Shown: positions 38,762 through 46,633 of the stretch, piece after piece | Numbering within the stretch: position 1 is the first letter of the stretch | Layout: the number at the start of each line of letters is the position of its first letter | Assembly (NCBI RefSeq): GCF_003863355.1 | Contig: NZ_QQWG01000016.1 | Span: 1 to 64,000 of the forward strand | Length of the DNA: 64,000 bases | From: Ancylomarina euxina | Lineage (GTDB): Bacteria > Bacteroidota > Bacteroidia > Bacteroidales > Marinifilaceae | Reading direction: 5' to 3' | Notes under the pieces: generated by a model | Told to the model about the DNA's origin: nothing | Databases searched by the model: none | The model's input: only the letters and a program-made list of their open reading frames with translations | Made by a program: the position numbers and the translations under genes

Positions 38762-40186
38762 TTATTCCTCAGTGATAATGAGTCTGTTTTCTAGTTTAGG
38801 ATGCAAGGTTTTTCTTTTTTCGCAGTAGGCGTACAAGATTTTGTAATCGGTTTCAGCTTGGGATTCATCGATTAGAATTTCGTAATCGCCTTCTAGTTTA
38901 TTCAGAAGATAGCTGTTTAGACTTAAAGTGAGCCACTCTTCATCCTTGAGTTCTTCATTTTCGTGTTTGATTATAATCTCCTTGGTTTTGGCTGAATAGA
39001 TATAGGATATCCCTGAAACGTGGAGTAGTTTCCCATTTTTATCTTCAACGCTGCTCATTAGTATTTCTTTTAGTTCGGAGACGGTTAAAGCGATTTGACA
39101 AATTTTATTTCCAAAAGGGAGCAGTGAACGAGCGGATTTTACCGTGAAATTTCCAGCAGGGATATCAGTACGAATGCCAGAACCATTGATAATGGCGACG
39201 TCCGATTGGTGATATTCTCTAAAGGCATCCGTAATGAGATTACCAGCTAAACTTTCTTTTTCGATACCATTTCTAAAACTTAAGGGAACCTCAAGTATGC
39301 TCAGTGTTCTCGATAGTTGTTGTTCCATGTCCTTTTGGTAATACTGTTCTAGCGTCAATAAAGTAGAATCAGATGCAACTTTGTGATCCAAAGGGATGAT
39401 ATCAATTTTAGGATTCTCGTTTTTAGAGAGGCTAATTCGGGCAACAGAACTCATATTACCAGCAGTCGAAACAATTGGCGTACTTCCTTTATAAAAGATA
39501 TTACTCTCGTGTTCGAATTGTTCTTCGCTAAGGATTAAATCAATCTCAGGAAACTGATTCAGAATTTGTCTGTTATTTTCCAGATTGGTTTGGCTCAGTA
39601 CAACGATGAAATCAACTTTTTTTAAATCTTCATTCGTCATCACCTCTGTAAGGGCTACGATTAGATCTTCCTGCAGAACATGATTATCCTTTGCACTCGT
39701 GTTCATTGCATCGGTTAGGCCCAAAAATGCAATCTTAAGATCATTGACCTCCTTAATAATATAGGTGGGTAAATTTGCAAAGCTGTCACCATCTCTATTT
39801 TTAAGGTTTGAGCTGAACCATTGTGCGTTTGATTTTGATATTAAATGGATGCAGTGTGCGGCTCCATAATCGAATTCGTGCTGGCCGAAATTGCAAAGAT
39901 CCACCGGTATCTGATTAAAAGCTTCAATCATTGGAAATCCTTTGTAGATTCCTCCAAAGAGAACACCACCACATAAATCACCACCATGCAAAACGATTGT
40001 ATTGGGATTTGTTTCCTTCATCTGGTCGACTATTGTTTTTAACCGAGCCATTCCTCCGCGTCCCCCTTCTACATCATCCAAAGGATAAATTTGATGTGCA
40101 TCAGTAAAATAAAGTAAATCAACTTTCTGAGCTTGTGAAGAGAAGGAGAAAACAAAGAGAAAAATGAATAGAAATCGATGGTTCAT
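38762..40186 (-). CDS. 5'-nucleotidase/UshA-like exported protein with an eroded metallophosphatase site
   Basis: The 474-residue protein has a signal peptide (to about residue 20). It also has the two UshA domains: an N-terminal metallophosphoesterase fold and a C-terminal 5'-nucleotidase domain (GNLITDAFREYHQSDVAIIN, GSGIRTDIPAGNFTV, LLPFGN). The first metal ligands are kept (TDAHQ, Asp29 and His31; HGGD, Asp70). The usual GNHEFD is GQHEFD (Gln102). The next His motif reads LSQT (Gln199), and the GHTH motif is replaced by LSEEQFEH. It may be a pseudoenzyme or use altered metal binding. The nucleoside-recognition gene lies 108 bases upstream on the same strand. Confidence 0.8.
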   Translation of the reverse strand: MNHRFLFIFLFVFSFSSQAQKVDLLYFTDAHQIYPLDDVEGGRGGMARLKTIVDQMKETNPNTIVLHGGDLCGGVLFGGIYKGFPMIEAFNQIPVDLCNFGQHEFDYGAAHCIHLISKSNAQWFSSNLKNRDGDSFANLPTYIIKEVNDLKIAFLGLTDAMNTSAKDNHVLQEDLIVALTEVMTNEDLKKVDFIVVLSQTNLENNRQILNQFPEIDLILSEEQFEHESNIFYKGSTPIVSTAGNMSSVARISLSKNENPKIDIIPLDHKVASDSTLLTLEQYYQKDMEQQLSRTLSILEVPLSFRNGIEKESLAGNLITDAFREYHQSDVAIINGSGIRTDIPAGNFTVKSARSLLPFGNKICQIALTVSELKEILMSSVEDKNGKLLHVSGISYIYSAKTKEIIIKHENEELKDEEWLTLSLNSYLLNKLEGDYEILIDESQAETDYKILYAYCEKRKTLHPKLENRLIITEE

Positions 40187-40294
40187 GACGCTTATTACTT
40201 TATATTTTTAGTTTATCTAGCTTGAAATTAACAATTTGAATCAGATATGCCTAAGCATAATTTGATTACTTGTCAAAAATAGGCCAGTTGTTTT

Positions 40295-41287
40295 TTATTT
40301 CTTCACTTTTAGAGGAGATGTCTGAAGGACTTGGGGATGTGTTTCGGTAAATTTTCGTTGTCGGTGTTTTTCTATTAAATAATTCTCCAAACGCCTAAGC
40401 CAAACTAGGATGATAGCAAACAAAAACCGAGGGATAATCAGAACAGGAATAGAGTAGCCCAAACTTAAAAACAGAAGAGGATCTTCCAGTTGTGAGTGAG
40501 ATATGGCTAGATGGTGATTCAGAAGGTCGCATTCTTTCTGTTTAAGTTGACCTTCTTCAACTTTCTGAAGCATGACGGCAGAACCATAAGCTAAGCCAAT
40601 AGTGTTACCTACCACCCATAGGAAAGAAGACTCCTTGGGTAAGCCCATTAGTTTCATCAATGGGGATAGAGGCTTGGTCAGATATTTTAAAATGCCAAAC
40701 TCCTCCAGGCAGCGCTGTACAATAAGAAGCGCATTAACCAGAATAACAATTTTAAGTAGAGTGACACCAATTTGAGGTAGCCATTCGATGATGGCTTGTG
40801 TCAAATCTCCATTCTGAGTCTGATAAGAGAATGTTCCATCAGAAGGGCTGCCCGGGAGAATAAAATTGAGCACTGCTCCAACAATAAAACTAGAGACTAA
40901 GCGCAGCAAGAGCATGCGTGTTGCCGAAGAGCCTGTTTTCTTAAGAATGGCTGTTTCGATGAGGAAGCCATGTGAGATAAGGCACATCACAGCCAATATG
41001 GTACCATCACGAACAGGTAGTGCCAAGGTGGTGAGAACAGCCACAACCGAATAAATGTTGGTGAAGATGCTGGTGATTAAAACCAGTGCCGCAACCCCAG
41101 GCAGACCAATGATTTGAAAGATAGGGCTGGTGTATTCGGCCATAATGACCAGCAAACCAAAGTAATCCAATAAAAGAACCGCGAATGAAACGGGAAGGGT
41201 AAGTTTGATGAGCCACAGTGAGGTTTTTAAACCCACAGGTAAAGCCTGTTTCACACACATTAATAATCTGTTATTGAAATCTTTCAT
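40295..41287 (-). CDS. Nucleoside-recognition (Gate) domain membrane protein
   Basis: The 330-residue polytopic protein has about eight hydrophobic segments and two Gate-type repeats, as in SpmA/SpmB and nucleoside-recognition proteins (PF07670). Visible pieces are LPGVAALVLITSIFTNIYSV, and MGLPKESSFLWVVGNTIGLA with the typical GN. Its substrate is unknown; the family name reflects similarity to nucleoside transporters. ATG 41287 is preferred over TTG 41317, which lies inside the promoter element. The downstream nucleotidase-like gene makes a nucleotide-linked role conceivable. Confidence 0.8.
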   Translation of the reverse strand: MKDFNNRLLMCVKQALPVGLKTSLWLIKLTLPVSFAVLLLDYFGLLVIMAEYTSPIFQIIGLPGVAALVLITSIFTNIYSVVAVLTTLALPVRDGTILAVMCLISHGFLIETAILKKTGSSATRMLLLRLVSSFIVGAVLNFILPGSPSDGTFSYQTQNGDLTQAIIEWLPQIGVTLLKIVILVNALLIVQRCLEEFGILKYLTKPLSPLMKLMGLPKESSFLWVVGNTIGLAYGSAVMLQKVEEGQLKQKECDLLNHHLAISHSQLEDPLLFLSLGYSIPVLIIPRFLFAIILVWLRRLENYLIEKHRQRKFTETHPQVLQTSPLKVKK

Positions 41288-41314
41288 GAGATTCTGTTTC
41301 CAAGTTTGAAGTTG

Positions 41315-41322
41315 CAAAACTA
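41315..41322 (-). promoter_or_regulatory. -7 element TAGTTTTG of the Gate-domain gene
   Basis: Minus-strand TAGTTTTG lies 27 bases before ATG 41287 and overlaps the alternative TTG start at 41317. It therefore decides the start. Confidence 0.6.
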
Positions 41323-41377
41323 AAAAAGAATTTTGTTGTTATTGATATTTTGGTTTTGATTATTTGCTCTTCTTTTT

Positions 41378-41416
41378 TTACCGCTAATCCCGAAAAAACT
41401 CGGGACGCTAAGTTTT
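41378..41416. repeat. Dispersed palindromic repeat, copy 1
   Basis: TCCCGA and TCGGGA form a small inverted repeat inside CCGCTAA...CGCTAAG. A related structure with CCCCGAA/TTCGGGG lies at 42108. Confidence 0.5.
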
Positions 41417-41475
41417 TCACGCCAGGCCCTCAAAGAGAAAAATTCTAATTTACTCGCAAGCTCGTTAACATGTTA

Positions 41476-41573
41476 GTGTTCATCTGTGTAATTTGTGGAC
41501 AGTTTCATTTTCTCTTTTTAAACGTAAAGGAACACGTTTTTATCTGCGTTCATCATTGTAATCTGCGGGAATC
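41476..41573. repeat. Two dispersed ATCTGTG/ATCTGCG repeat relics
   Basis: GTTCATCTGTGTAATTTGTGG (41479 on) and TATCTGCGTTCATCATTGTA, followed by ATCTGCGGGAATC (41541 on), are similar to each other and to 36431. They lie downstream of ybaK and contain no gene. Confidence 0.5.
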
Positions 41574-41579
41574 AAGGAA

Positions 41580-42038
41580 CTACTTTATAAGATCAACAGC
41601 TTCTGCATTCACAACCTGCATGAGGTCACCAGGCTTTAGTTTAACTCTGAATTTGACTTTCCCTCCACTCACAATGACTTGTTCCATTTTGCTTGAGCTA
41701 AGTTCAAGAAAAGTTTTGTAGAGTTTCTTCATGCCGATAGGCGAACAGCCCCCTTTGATATAACCCGTGTTTGGCAATAGTTCCTTTTCAGGAAGCATCA
41801 AAATCTTTTTTTCTTGGGCTGCACTTGCAGCTTTTTTGAGATCCAGTTCGTTGTTAAGGGGAATAATAAAGACGTAGAGTTCGTTGCTTACACCACGAGC
41901 CACAAGTGTTTTGTGAATGAGTGAGGCATCTACATCGGGATTATTTGAATCACTCAAGTCAATTGAGTCTTTAGCCTCGTAGCTAATCTTGTTTTTATCC
42001 AGTATTCGTAATGCGTTTGTCTTAATCGTCTTGCCCAT
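41580..42038 (-). CDS. ybaK: YbaK/EbsC-type aminoacyl-tRNA deacylase
   Basis: The 152-residue protein matches the YbaK/ProX family: TLVARGVSNELYVFIIPLNN, LDLKKAASAAQEKKILMLPE and the diagnostic GYIKGGCSPIGMKK loop. YbaK hydrolyses Cys-tRNA(Pro) formed by mischarging, acting with prolyl-tRNA synthetase. It is a single gene flanked on both sides by dispersed palindromic repeats. Confidence 0.92.
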   Translation of the reverse strand: MGKTIKTNALRILDKNKISYEAKDSIDLSDSNNPDVDASLIHKTLVARGVSNELYVFIIPLNNELDLKKAASAAQEKKILMLPEKELLPNTGYIKGGCSPIGMKKLYKTFLELSSSKMEQVIVSGGKVKFRVKLKPGDLMQVVNAEAVDLIK

Positions 42039-42107
42039 AATCGTTTTTCAATCTGATGAAGCGAAGTTAGGAAAACTGACTATTTCACGCAAAGTGCGCA
42101 GAGAATT

Positions 42108-42142
42108 TAAGCGCAATCCCCGAAAGTTTTCGGGGCGCAAAG
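42108..42142. repeat. Dispersed palindromic repeat, copy 2
   Basis: CCCCGAAAG and TTTTCGGGG pair inside GCGCAAT...GCGCAAAG. This is the same type of structure as at 41378. Confidence 0.55.
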
Positions 42143-42525
42143 AGATGGGTTGAAACCTTTGCGTGGAATTCGAGCTTGGTATAAATTAAACTTCATTTTT
42201 TGGCTTGATCCAAAAAACGAAGCAAAAAAGATCAAGGCTGCTTTTAAAAGATTTTTCTTATTTGCCTTAAGCTTAAGTGCGGCCGGGTGATTTTCGAACA
42301 AAGTTCTCAACTTCCCGGTCTTTCTAAAGCTTTCGTTAAGCGAAATATCTTTAAAAAGAGGCCATTTATTTTAATGATGTGCTTCTGAGCGCACTTTGTC
42401 AGTCTGCCGTGAGGCTTGCTACTCTTGTAGAAAGAGGAAGAGGCAAGGATCAGACTGGCTTGATTTTTGATTCGCGAACTAAATTTTCAAATGCGCTCAT
42501 GAGCCCAGCGGCTTGAGCGAAAGAA
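42143..42525. other. Gene-free block of repeat-like sequence
   Basis: About 380 bases upstream of the MBL gene terminator. An open minus-strand frame (42107-42310) has Lys- and Phe-rich composition and no recognisable domain. The block looks like interspersed non-coding repeat DNA. Confidence 0.4.
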
Positions 42526-42560
42526 TAAAAAAAACCGCTAGCAAGTCTGCTAACGGTTAT
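42526..42560 (-). terminator. Terminator of the MBL hydrolase gene
   Basis: AACCGTTAGCA and TGCTAGCGGTT (minus strand) form a stem followed by TTTTTTT. Confidence 0.9.
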
Positions 42561-42583
42561 ATAAGTATTCGATATAAGTTTAT

Positions 42584-43354
42584 CTATAGATTAATGACAT
42601 CGCCCGTGGCATACTTAATGGTCTTAAACTCATCGTAAAAACGAACCAGAGTCGGGAAATCGACACAATGCATAGGGTAGATGTGTTCTACATTTTCCGC
42701 TTTAAAATACTCAATGGTTTTTCTTACAGTAGCTTGAATTTTTTGTGTGAGATGAAAACCACCCACCACAGCATAAAGATCTTGATCTGTTACTTCTTTG
42801 GCATACTCGCATATATTGCAAATGCCAGCATGCGAACAACCCGTTAATACAATTACGCCTTTGGCGGTTTTTATGGCTATGGCCGAATCGTCGAGCATGC
42901 TGTCACCCTTGTGCTCTCCCTTTTCGAAACTCATTACTCTTGGTATCTGGCCCAAATAGAAAATACCAGGAGCGAATTCCAGACTTGTTTCTGAGGCAAT
43001 AAGCTCAAAGTCGCGATTAAATAAATGTGCCTTCTCTTCCGAAACTTTCTCAAGAATATGCGGGTGTAGAATCAATTTTTTCTTCTCCTTAAACTCATGA
43101 CTAAGCATACCACTGGTATGATCCCAATGGTGATGTGATAGGACAACAAAATCAGTTTGATTTAGATCGATGTCCAGGGCATTAGCATTCTGCTTGTATA
43201 AGCTGGTATGTCCTGTGTCGAAGAGAATTTTGACCTGATTTGTTTCCACAAAAGCTGAAAAGCCCCATTCCGATCGACAAAATCGAGCGGCTCTTTTGCT
43301 TGTGTCGTTTTCGCAAAGTATGGTGATTTTTGTTTCCATAATTTCTATTTGCAT
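42584..43354 (-). CDS. MBL-fold metallohydrolase
   Basis: The 256-residue protein has the metallo-beta-lactamase signature VLSHHHWDHTSGM. Further ligands lie in TGCSHAGICNICEYAK and VVGGFHLTQ, and the final His is in YPMHCVDF. Several extra Cys are near the second motif. It resembles MBL proteins annotated as dihydropteridine-type hydrolases in archaea and bacteria, but the substrate is not known. Two in-frame ATG codons (43354 and 43339) are possible; the second gives METKITILCEND, a more typical opening. The DUF2007 gene lies 30 bases upstream and is probably cotranscribed. Confidence 0.82.
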   Translation of the reverse strand: MQIEIMETKITILCENDTSKRAARFCRSEWGFSAFVETNQVKILFDTGHTSLYKQNANALDIDLNQTDFVVLSHHHWDHTSGMLSHEFKEKKKLILHPHILEKVSEEKAHLFNRDFELIASETSLEFAPGIFYLGQIPRVMSFEKGEHKGDSMLDDSAIAIKTAKGVIVLTGCSHAGICNICEYAKEVTDQDLYAVVGGFHLTQKIQATVRKTIEYFKAENVEHIYPMHCVDFPTLVRFYDEFKTIKYATGDVINL

Positions 43355-43384
43355 GCTATGTGAAGGATCTTAACCTGCTATTTT

Positions 43385-43765
43385 TTAAAATTCAGATTTG
43401 CAATCCTTGCAATAATATACACTGTTTAGATTATTGAATGGCGTAAAAATGAGAAGTGACATGATAATTGCGATGATCTTCCTTATTTTATTTTTTCCCA
43501 ATCCCATCTTTATGTTTTTTGATTGACAGTTGGGGCAAATCAACTCGGTCTTAGCATTTAACCCTAAAAGGGTACGGGCATTATCGTAGTCAGTCTCATG
43601 CAGCATAATTTGTATGCCAGAATTTAGAATGTGATTGTAATGCGGCATTAAATTTGAGAAATTCTCATTGGTAATAAAAACTTCGATACCTTCATTTTTC
43701 AGACGACCTTTTATGAGGTTTGCCTCAATAGCTGTTTCACAGGTCATTAATCGAATAATGCTCAT
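43385..43765 (-). CDS. DUF2007 domain protein with a zinc-ribbon-like tail
   Basis: The 126-residue protein begins with a DUF2007-type ferredoxin-like fold (LMTCETAIEANLIKGRLKNE, then NSGIQIMLHETDYDNARTLL). A CPNC knuckle, one hydrophobic segment (IRKIIAIIMSLLIF) and a terminal CKDC follow. The two CxxC pairs could bind one zinc across the hydrophobic stretch. The function is unknown. The MBL hydrolase gene follows closely. Confidence 0.75.
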   Translation of the reverse strand: MSIIRLMTCETAIEANLIKGRLKNEGIEVFITNENFSNLMPHYNHILNSGIQIMLHETDYDNARTLLGLNAKTELICPNCQSKNIKMGLGKNKIRKIIAIIMSLLIFTPFNNLNSVYYCKDCKSEF

Positions 43766-43864
43766 AGTTTTGAGAGGATATAAATGAGTTTGATTTGTGT
43801 TAAAAAAGAATTTGCTGCAAAGTAACGAAACTAAGCAGCAAATTGCATAAGGTGTTGAATGGAA

Positions 43865-44311
43865 TTAATAACCTTTTGCCTTCATCTTCGCCGCAAAATT
43901 CTGCCCAATTTTCATGCCCCACTGCTGACCAACCTGCATGGCCTCGCGAGTGAGTAGGGGTGTTTTCTCCGCAAATTTAATTCCTATAGGTGTTTTGTAA
44001 AACTTGATTAGCTCTTGCAAATCGGTTTGGCTTAAATGTTTTTTGTAGGCAGGAGCCAACATCACCACAAGCTCATTCATAGATGTTTTTTGAAACTCTG
44101 CCTCAAACTCTTTCCATACATCAGCAGAAACCTGTGGGTATTGGCCCTTATAGGCTGCTAACATTTGGTTGATGGCTGCTTGGAAGGTGGCTTCCGATCC
44201 TGAAACGTCAAACATTTCAGACAGTGTATTTTCATAAGCCTTATCACTTTGCGCAAATGACGAGAATGTGAATAGCATGAAGAATGCTAGGATGCTTAGT
44301 GTGTTTTTCAT
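43865..44311 (-). CDS. DUF2059 exported protein
   Basis: The 148-residue product has a signal peptide (ending SSFAQ). A helical DUF2059 domain follows: MLAAYKGQYPQVSADVWKEF, then LAPAYKKHLSQTDLQELIKF and YKTPIGIKFAEKTPLLTREA. It is periplasmic, with unknown function. ATG 44311 is used, because the longer frame from 44416 precedes the signal peptide with unrelated charged sequence. Confidence 0.83.
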   Translation of the reverse strand: MKNTLSILAFFMLFTFSSFAQSDKAYENTLSEMFDVSGSEATFQAAINQMLAAYKGQYPQVSADVWKEFEAEFQKTSMNELVVMLAPAYKKHLSQTDLQELIKFYKTPIGIKFAEKTPLLTREAMQVGQQWGMKIGQNFAAKMKAKGY

Positions 44312-44512
44312 TGTTCTTATATTGGTTTGGTTTTTTAACGGTCTTGCTAAGTTGCTTGGGCGATTTGAAGAACCATCCCTTTTCAAACTACTATAGGTTT
44401 TATTTCTCGGACTCATTCCAAATTTAGCACTATCCGCCCAATGACTTGTATCTATTGTTAGGTCTTCGTGCTTTATTCTCAGTAGTCCACCTGTATGGTT
44501 GCGAAAGGATGA

Positions 44513-44982
44513 CTATTTTATAAATCTTATTTGTAGGTTAAGTTTCATTTTCTGAACTCCATTTTCTGTATAAACTTTACCAAACCTATGCTTTGTCACG
44601 GAAGGGGTTTCCAGTTTGGTATTTTGAAACAAATAATCCTCAAAATTCTTTGAAAATAGAAATGATAACAAATTAAGTCTCCATCATCTTTGACAATTAA
44701 ATATCCGCCAGTTGCTTGATAATTGCGAGTCCAAACTTCAGCTGCACGCATACCCAAAGCGTAATCAGTTAAAAATTTCTTAACTATTAATTCATACATC
44801 TTAGAATTAATGGCAAGGTTATAACCAATCGAATTTCTTATTGATACTTTTTTAGTGAATTTGGCAACTGTATTTTCAGAACTTATTTCATTTGAATAAA
44901 AAAGGACTATAATTTCAGCTAATATTTTATCAAAGTTATAATCAATTGTTTGAAGATTTGATTGAAAAGTCTCATTTTCAAA
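44513..44982 (-). pseudogene. 3' remnant of an HpaII-like restriction endonuclease
   Basis: Reading the minus strand from 44982, an open frame gives ETFQSNLQTIDYNFDKILAE, ..., FLTDYALGMRAAEVWTRNYQ and ATGGYLIVKDDGDLICYHFY. These resemble the C-terminal part of HpaII-type endonucleases. A one-base shift near 44645-44655 ends that frame. In the next frame the family C-terminus continues (NFEDYLFQNTKLETPSVTKH, ..., LNLQIRFIK) to a stop at 44513. The 5' half is missing and no start codon or methyltransferase is present, so the gene is dead. The family assignment rests on remembered motifs and should be checked. Confidence 0.7.
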
Positions 44983-45024
44983 TTATAAATTAGCTTTACT
45001 ATTTTCTATTGATTAAAACCACGT

Positions 45025-45327
45025 GTGAAATATATTGATACCGATAAACAATCGCCTACTTTAAAAGATTCTCAAGTTGTTGGTGTTCCTCAAATTCGTT
45101 ACGACAAAAGTGTTTTCGATGGGATACGAATTTTTACACGAGTGGGCGATGAGGCGAATTTTGATAATGGGCAAATTATTACCCAAACCAAATTTAAGGA
45201 TACACGAGCTCGTATCGACCCTTCTAAGCCTGAAACACGGGAATATTACGCCTATTATGTGATAAAGGATAAAATCGTGGGTAAGCGTTCTAATATTATA
45301 AAAATTGAACTTGGTGCTGTGGTTTAA
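45025..45327 (+). CDS. 5'-truncated hypothetical protein fragment
   Basis: The 100-residue frame opens with a GTG only 13 bases after an in-frame stop and reads like the C-terminal domain of a larger protein. DGIRIFTRVGDEANFDNGQI and REYYAYYVIKDKIVGKRSNI resemble the fibronectin-like end of hypothetical proteins of about 200 residues common in Bacteroidetes. It starts 40 bases from the broken end of the divergent HpaII-like remnant, so both genes have probably lost their 5' ends in one deletion. It may or may not be translated. Confidence 0.5.
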   Translation: MKYIDTDKQSPTLKDSQVVGVPQIRYDKSVFDGIRIFTRVGDEANFDNGQIITQTKFKDTRARIDPSKPETREYYAYYVIKDKIVGKRSNIIKIELGAVV

Positions 45328-45378
45328 ATCACGGCATTCCAATAAACTTCTCGACTATGTTTGAGTCATCAGTTGAGT

Positions 45379-45420
45379 GATGAGATTTCCAGATGATCAT
45401 ACTGGGGGTCTCATCTTTTT
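45379..45420 (+). terminator. Hairpin after the truncated gene
   Basis: GATGAGA pairs with TCTCATC, with CAG/CTG inside, followed by TTTTT. Confidence 0.7.
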
Positions 45421-45527
45421 ATTATAACCTATTACTTTCTCATTTTTATTTCAATGGTGAGTCTGGAGTTGTGTGTTTGGACTTGCAACAAAAATCTAGC
45501 AAGTCCAATTCTACCAACCAACTATTT

Positions 45528-45579
45528 CCCCTCCTTATTTTTAAGGAGGGGTGGCTTGCGAAGCAAGACGGGGTGGTTT
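45528..45579. repeat. Left inverted repeat of the DUF559 cassette
   Basis: Two adjacent hairpins are visible: CCCCTCCTTA with TAAGGAGGGG, and CTTGC with GCAAG. ACGGGGTGGT follows. The same order, inverted and diverged, ends the DUF559 gene. Confidence 0.75.
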
Positions 45580-45628
45580 AAAATCTAATCAATATTTTAT
45601 GTAAATTGTATTGCTCAAATACACCAAA

Positions 45629-46021
45629 ATGAAAAAGATTCACAACAAACCCAATCTTCTTGAATATAGAAAAAAACTCAGAAGACGTTCTACTGCTGCT
45701 GAGTCTACTTTATGGAAAAGTATCAAAAATAAACAAGTTGAAAATCTGAAATTCCAAAGGCAACATTCTATCGGAAATTATATTGTCGATTTTTACTGTC
45801 CTGAAATTAGATTAATAATAGAATTAGATGGCGCTTCACACGACAACTACCTATCTGAGGAGAAAGATCCAATTCGTGATAGAAAACTGGAGGAGCACAA
45901 TTGCACTATCATAAGATTTGAAAACAGATATGTTTATGAATTTCTTGAAGAGATTATTGAAGCAATTAGATTGCACAAAATATTTCACCTCGAAAACAAA
46001 AAAAACATAGCTTCTTTCTGA
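45629..46021 (+). CDS. DUF559 endonuclease-like protein
   Basis: The 130-residue protein is of the DUF559 family, a small PD-(D/E)xK nuclease fold related to Vsr. RRRSTAAESTLWKSIKNKQV supplies the first Glu. FQRQHSIGNYIVDFYCPEIR and LIIELDGASHDNY contain the Asp and the E-x-D core, and DRKLEEHNCTIIRFENRYV follows. ATG 45629 is preferred to TTG 45611. Its stop codon overlaps the right inverted repeat, and the gene almost fills the space between the repeats. It may be a selfish or mobile cassette; the biological role of the family is not settled. Confidence 0.85.
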   Translation: MKKIHNKPNLLEYRKKLRRRSTAAESTLWKSIKNKQVENLKFQRQHSIGNYIVDFYCPEIRLIIELDGASHDNYLSEEKDPIRDRKLEEHNCTIIRFENRYVYEFLEEIIEAIRLHKIFHLENKKNIASF

Positions 46022-46070
46022 CCACCTCCCTCGAACAAGTTCGAGTACTTCTCCTTAAACTAAGGAGGAG
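46020..46070. repeat. Right inverted repeat of the DUF559 cassette
   Basis: GACCACCTCC is followed by hairpin CTCGAAC/GTTCGAG and hairpin CTCCTTA/TAAGGAG. This is the inverted order of the left repeat at 45528. Confidence 0.75.
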
Positions 46071-46278
46071 AAACAACATACAAAACAAATGGAAGGACTT
46101 GCTTGAAGTTGCTATGTTTACATGTGCAGAGAGTTAATATATAGAGTTTTAAGTGTTTTATATATTAGGCTCTGATAAAAAAAATGAAAGATAAAAGTGT
46201 AGGGGCTAAAAACCATTCATCAAATATCTGAGTCAATGCATCTCGCTTTTTTGTAAATTGGTGTGTTAATTGGATATA

Positions 46279-46620
46279 ATGAAAAAAACTAACCGACCTG
46301 TAATATATCCGAAGTGTAGATGTGAAGAGGGGAAAGAATCAGACTGGGAGCACACAAATGAATGCTGTATTGGTATTCGTCCCATTATAAGGAATGGCAT
46401 CGGTCTTATTTTATCGATCTTAGCCATAACCTGCTTTTACGATTCACTCTCAACTATTATCTATATTGAAGATGAATCATTTTTCTGGGGCACGTTTTTA
46501 GCGGGCTTTGCTTTCACGTACCTGGCTTTTGAGGTGCTAAGGTCGAGGCCTATTAAGGAAGTAACGATTCGATGCCGAAATTGTGATTTTAAAGCCATCA
46601 TCAATTTTAAGGAAAAGTAG
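46279..46620 (+). CDS. Hypothetical cysteine-containing membrane protein
   Basis: The 113-residue protein has an N-terminal Cys cluster (KCRCEEGKES, NECCIG) and two hydrophobic segments (IGLILSILAITCFYDSL and WGTFLAGFAFTYLAFEVL). A C-terminal CRNC follows, consistent with a split zinc site around a hairpin in the membrane. No family was recognised. ATG 46279 is chosen over the in-frame TTG at 46270. Confidence 0.55.
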   Translation: MKKTNRPVIYPKCRCEEGKESDWEHTNECCIGIRPIIRNGIGLILSILAITCFYDSLSTIIYIEDESFFWGTFLAGFAFTYLAFEVLRSRPIKEVTIRCRNCDFKAIINFKEK

Positions 46621-46633
46621 AAAGTTTGGGGCA

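Noticed and set aside
42107-42310. 67-codon minus-strand frame (Lys- and Phe-rich)
   Set aside because: It lies in palindromic repeat-like DNA, has no domain and no ribosome-binding context. It is better treated as repeat sequence.
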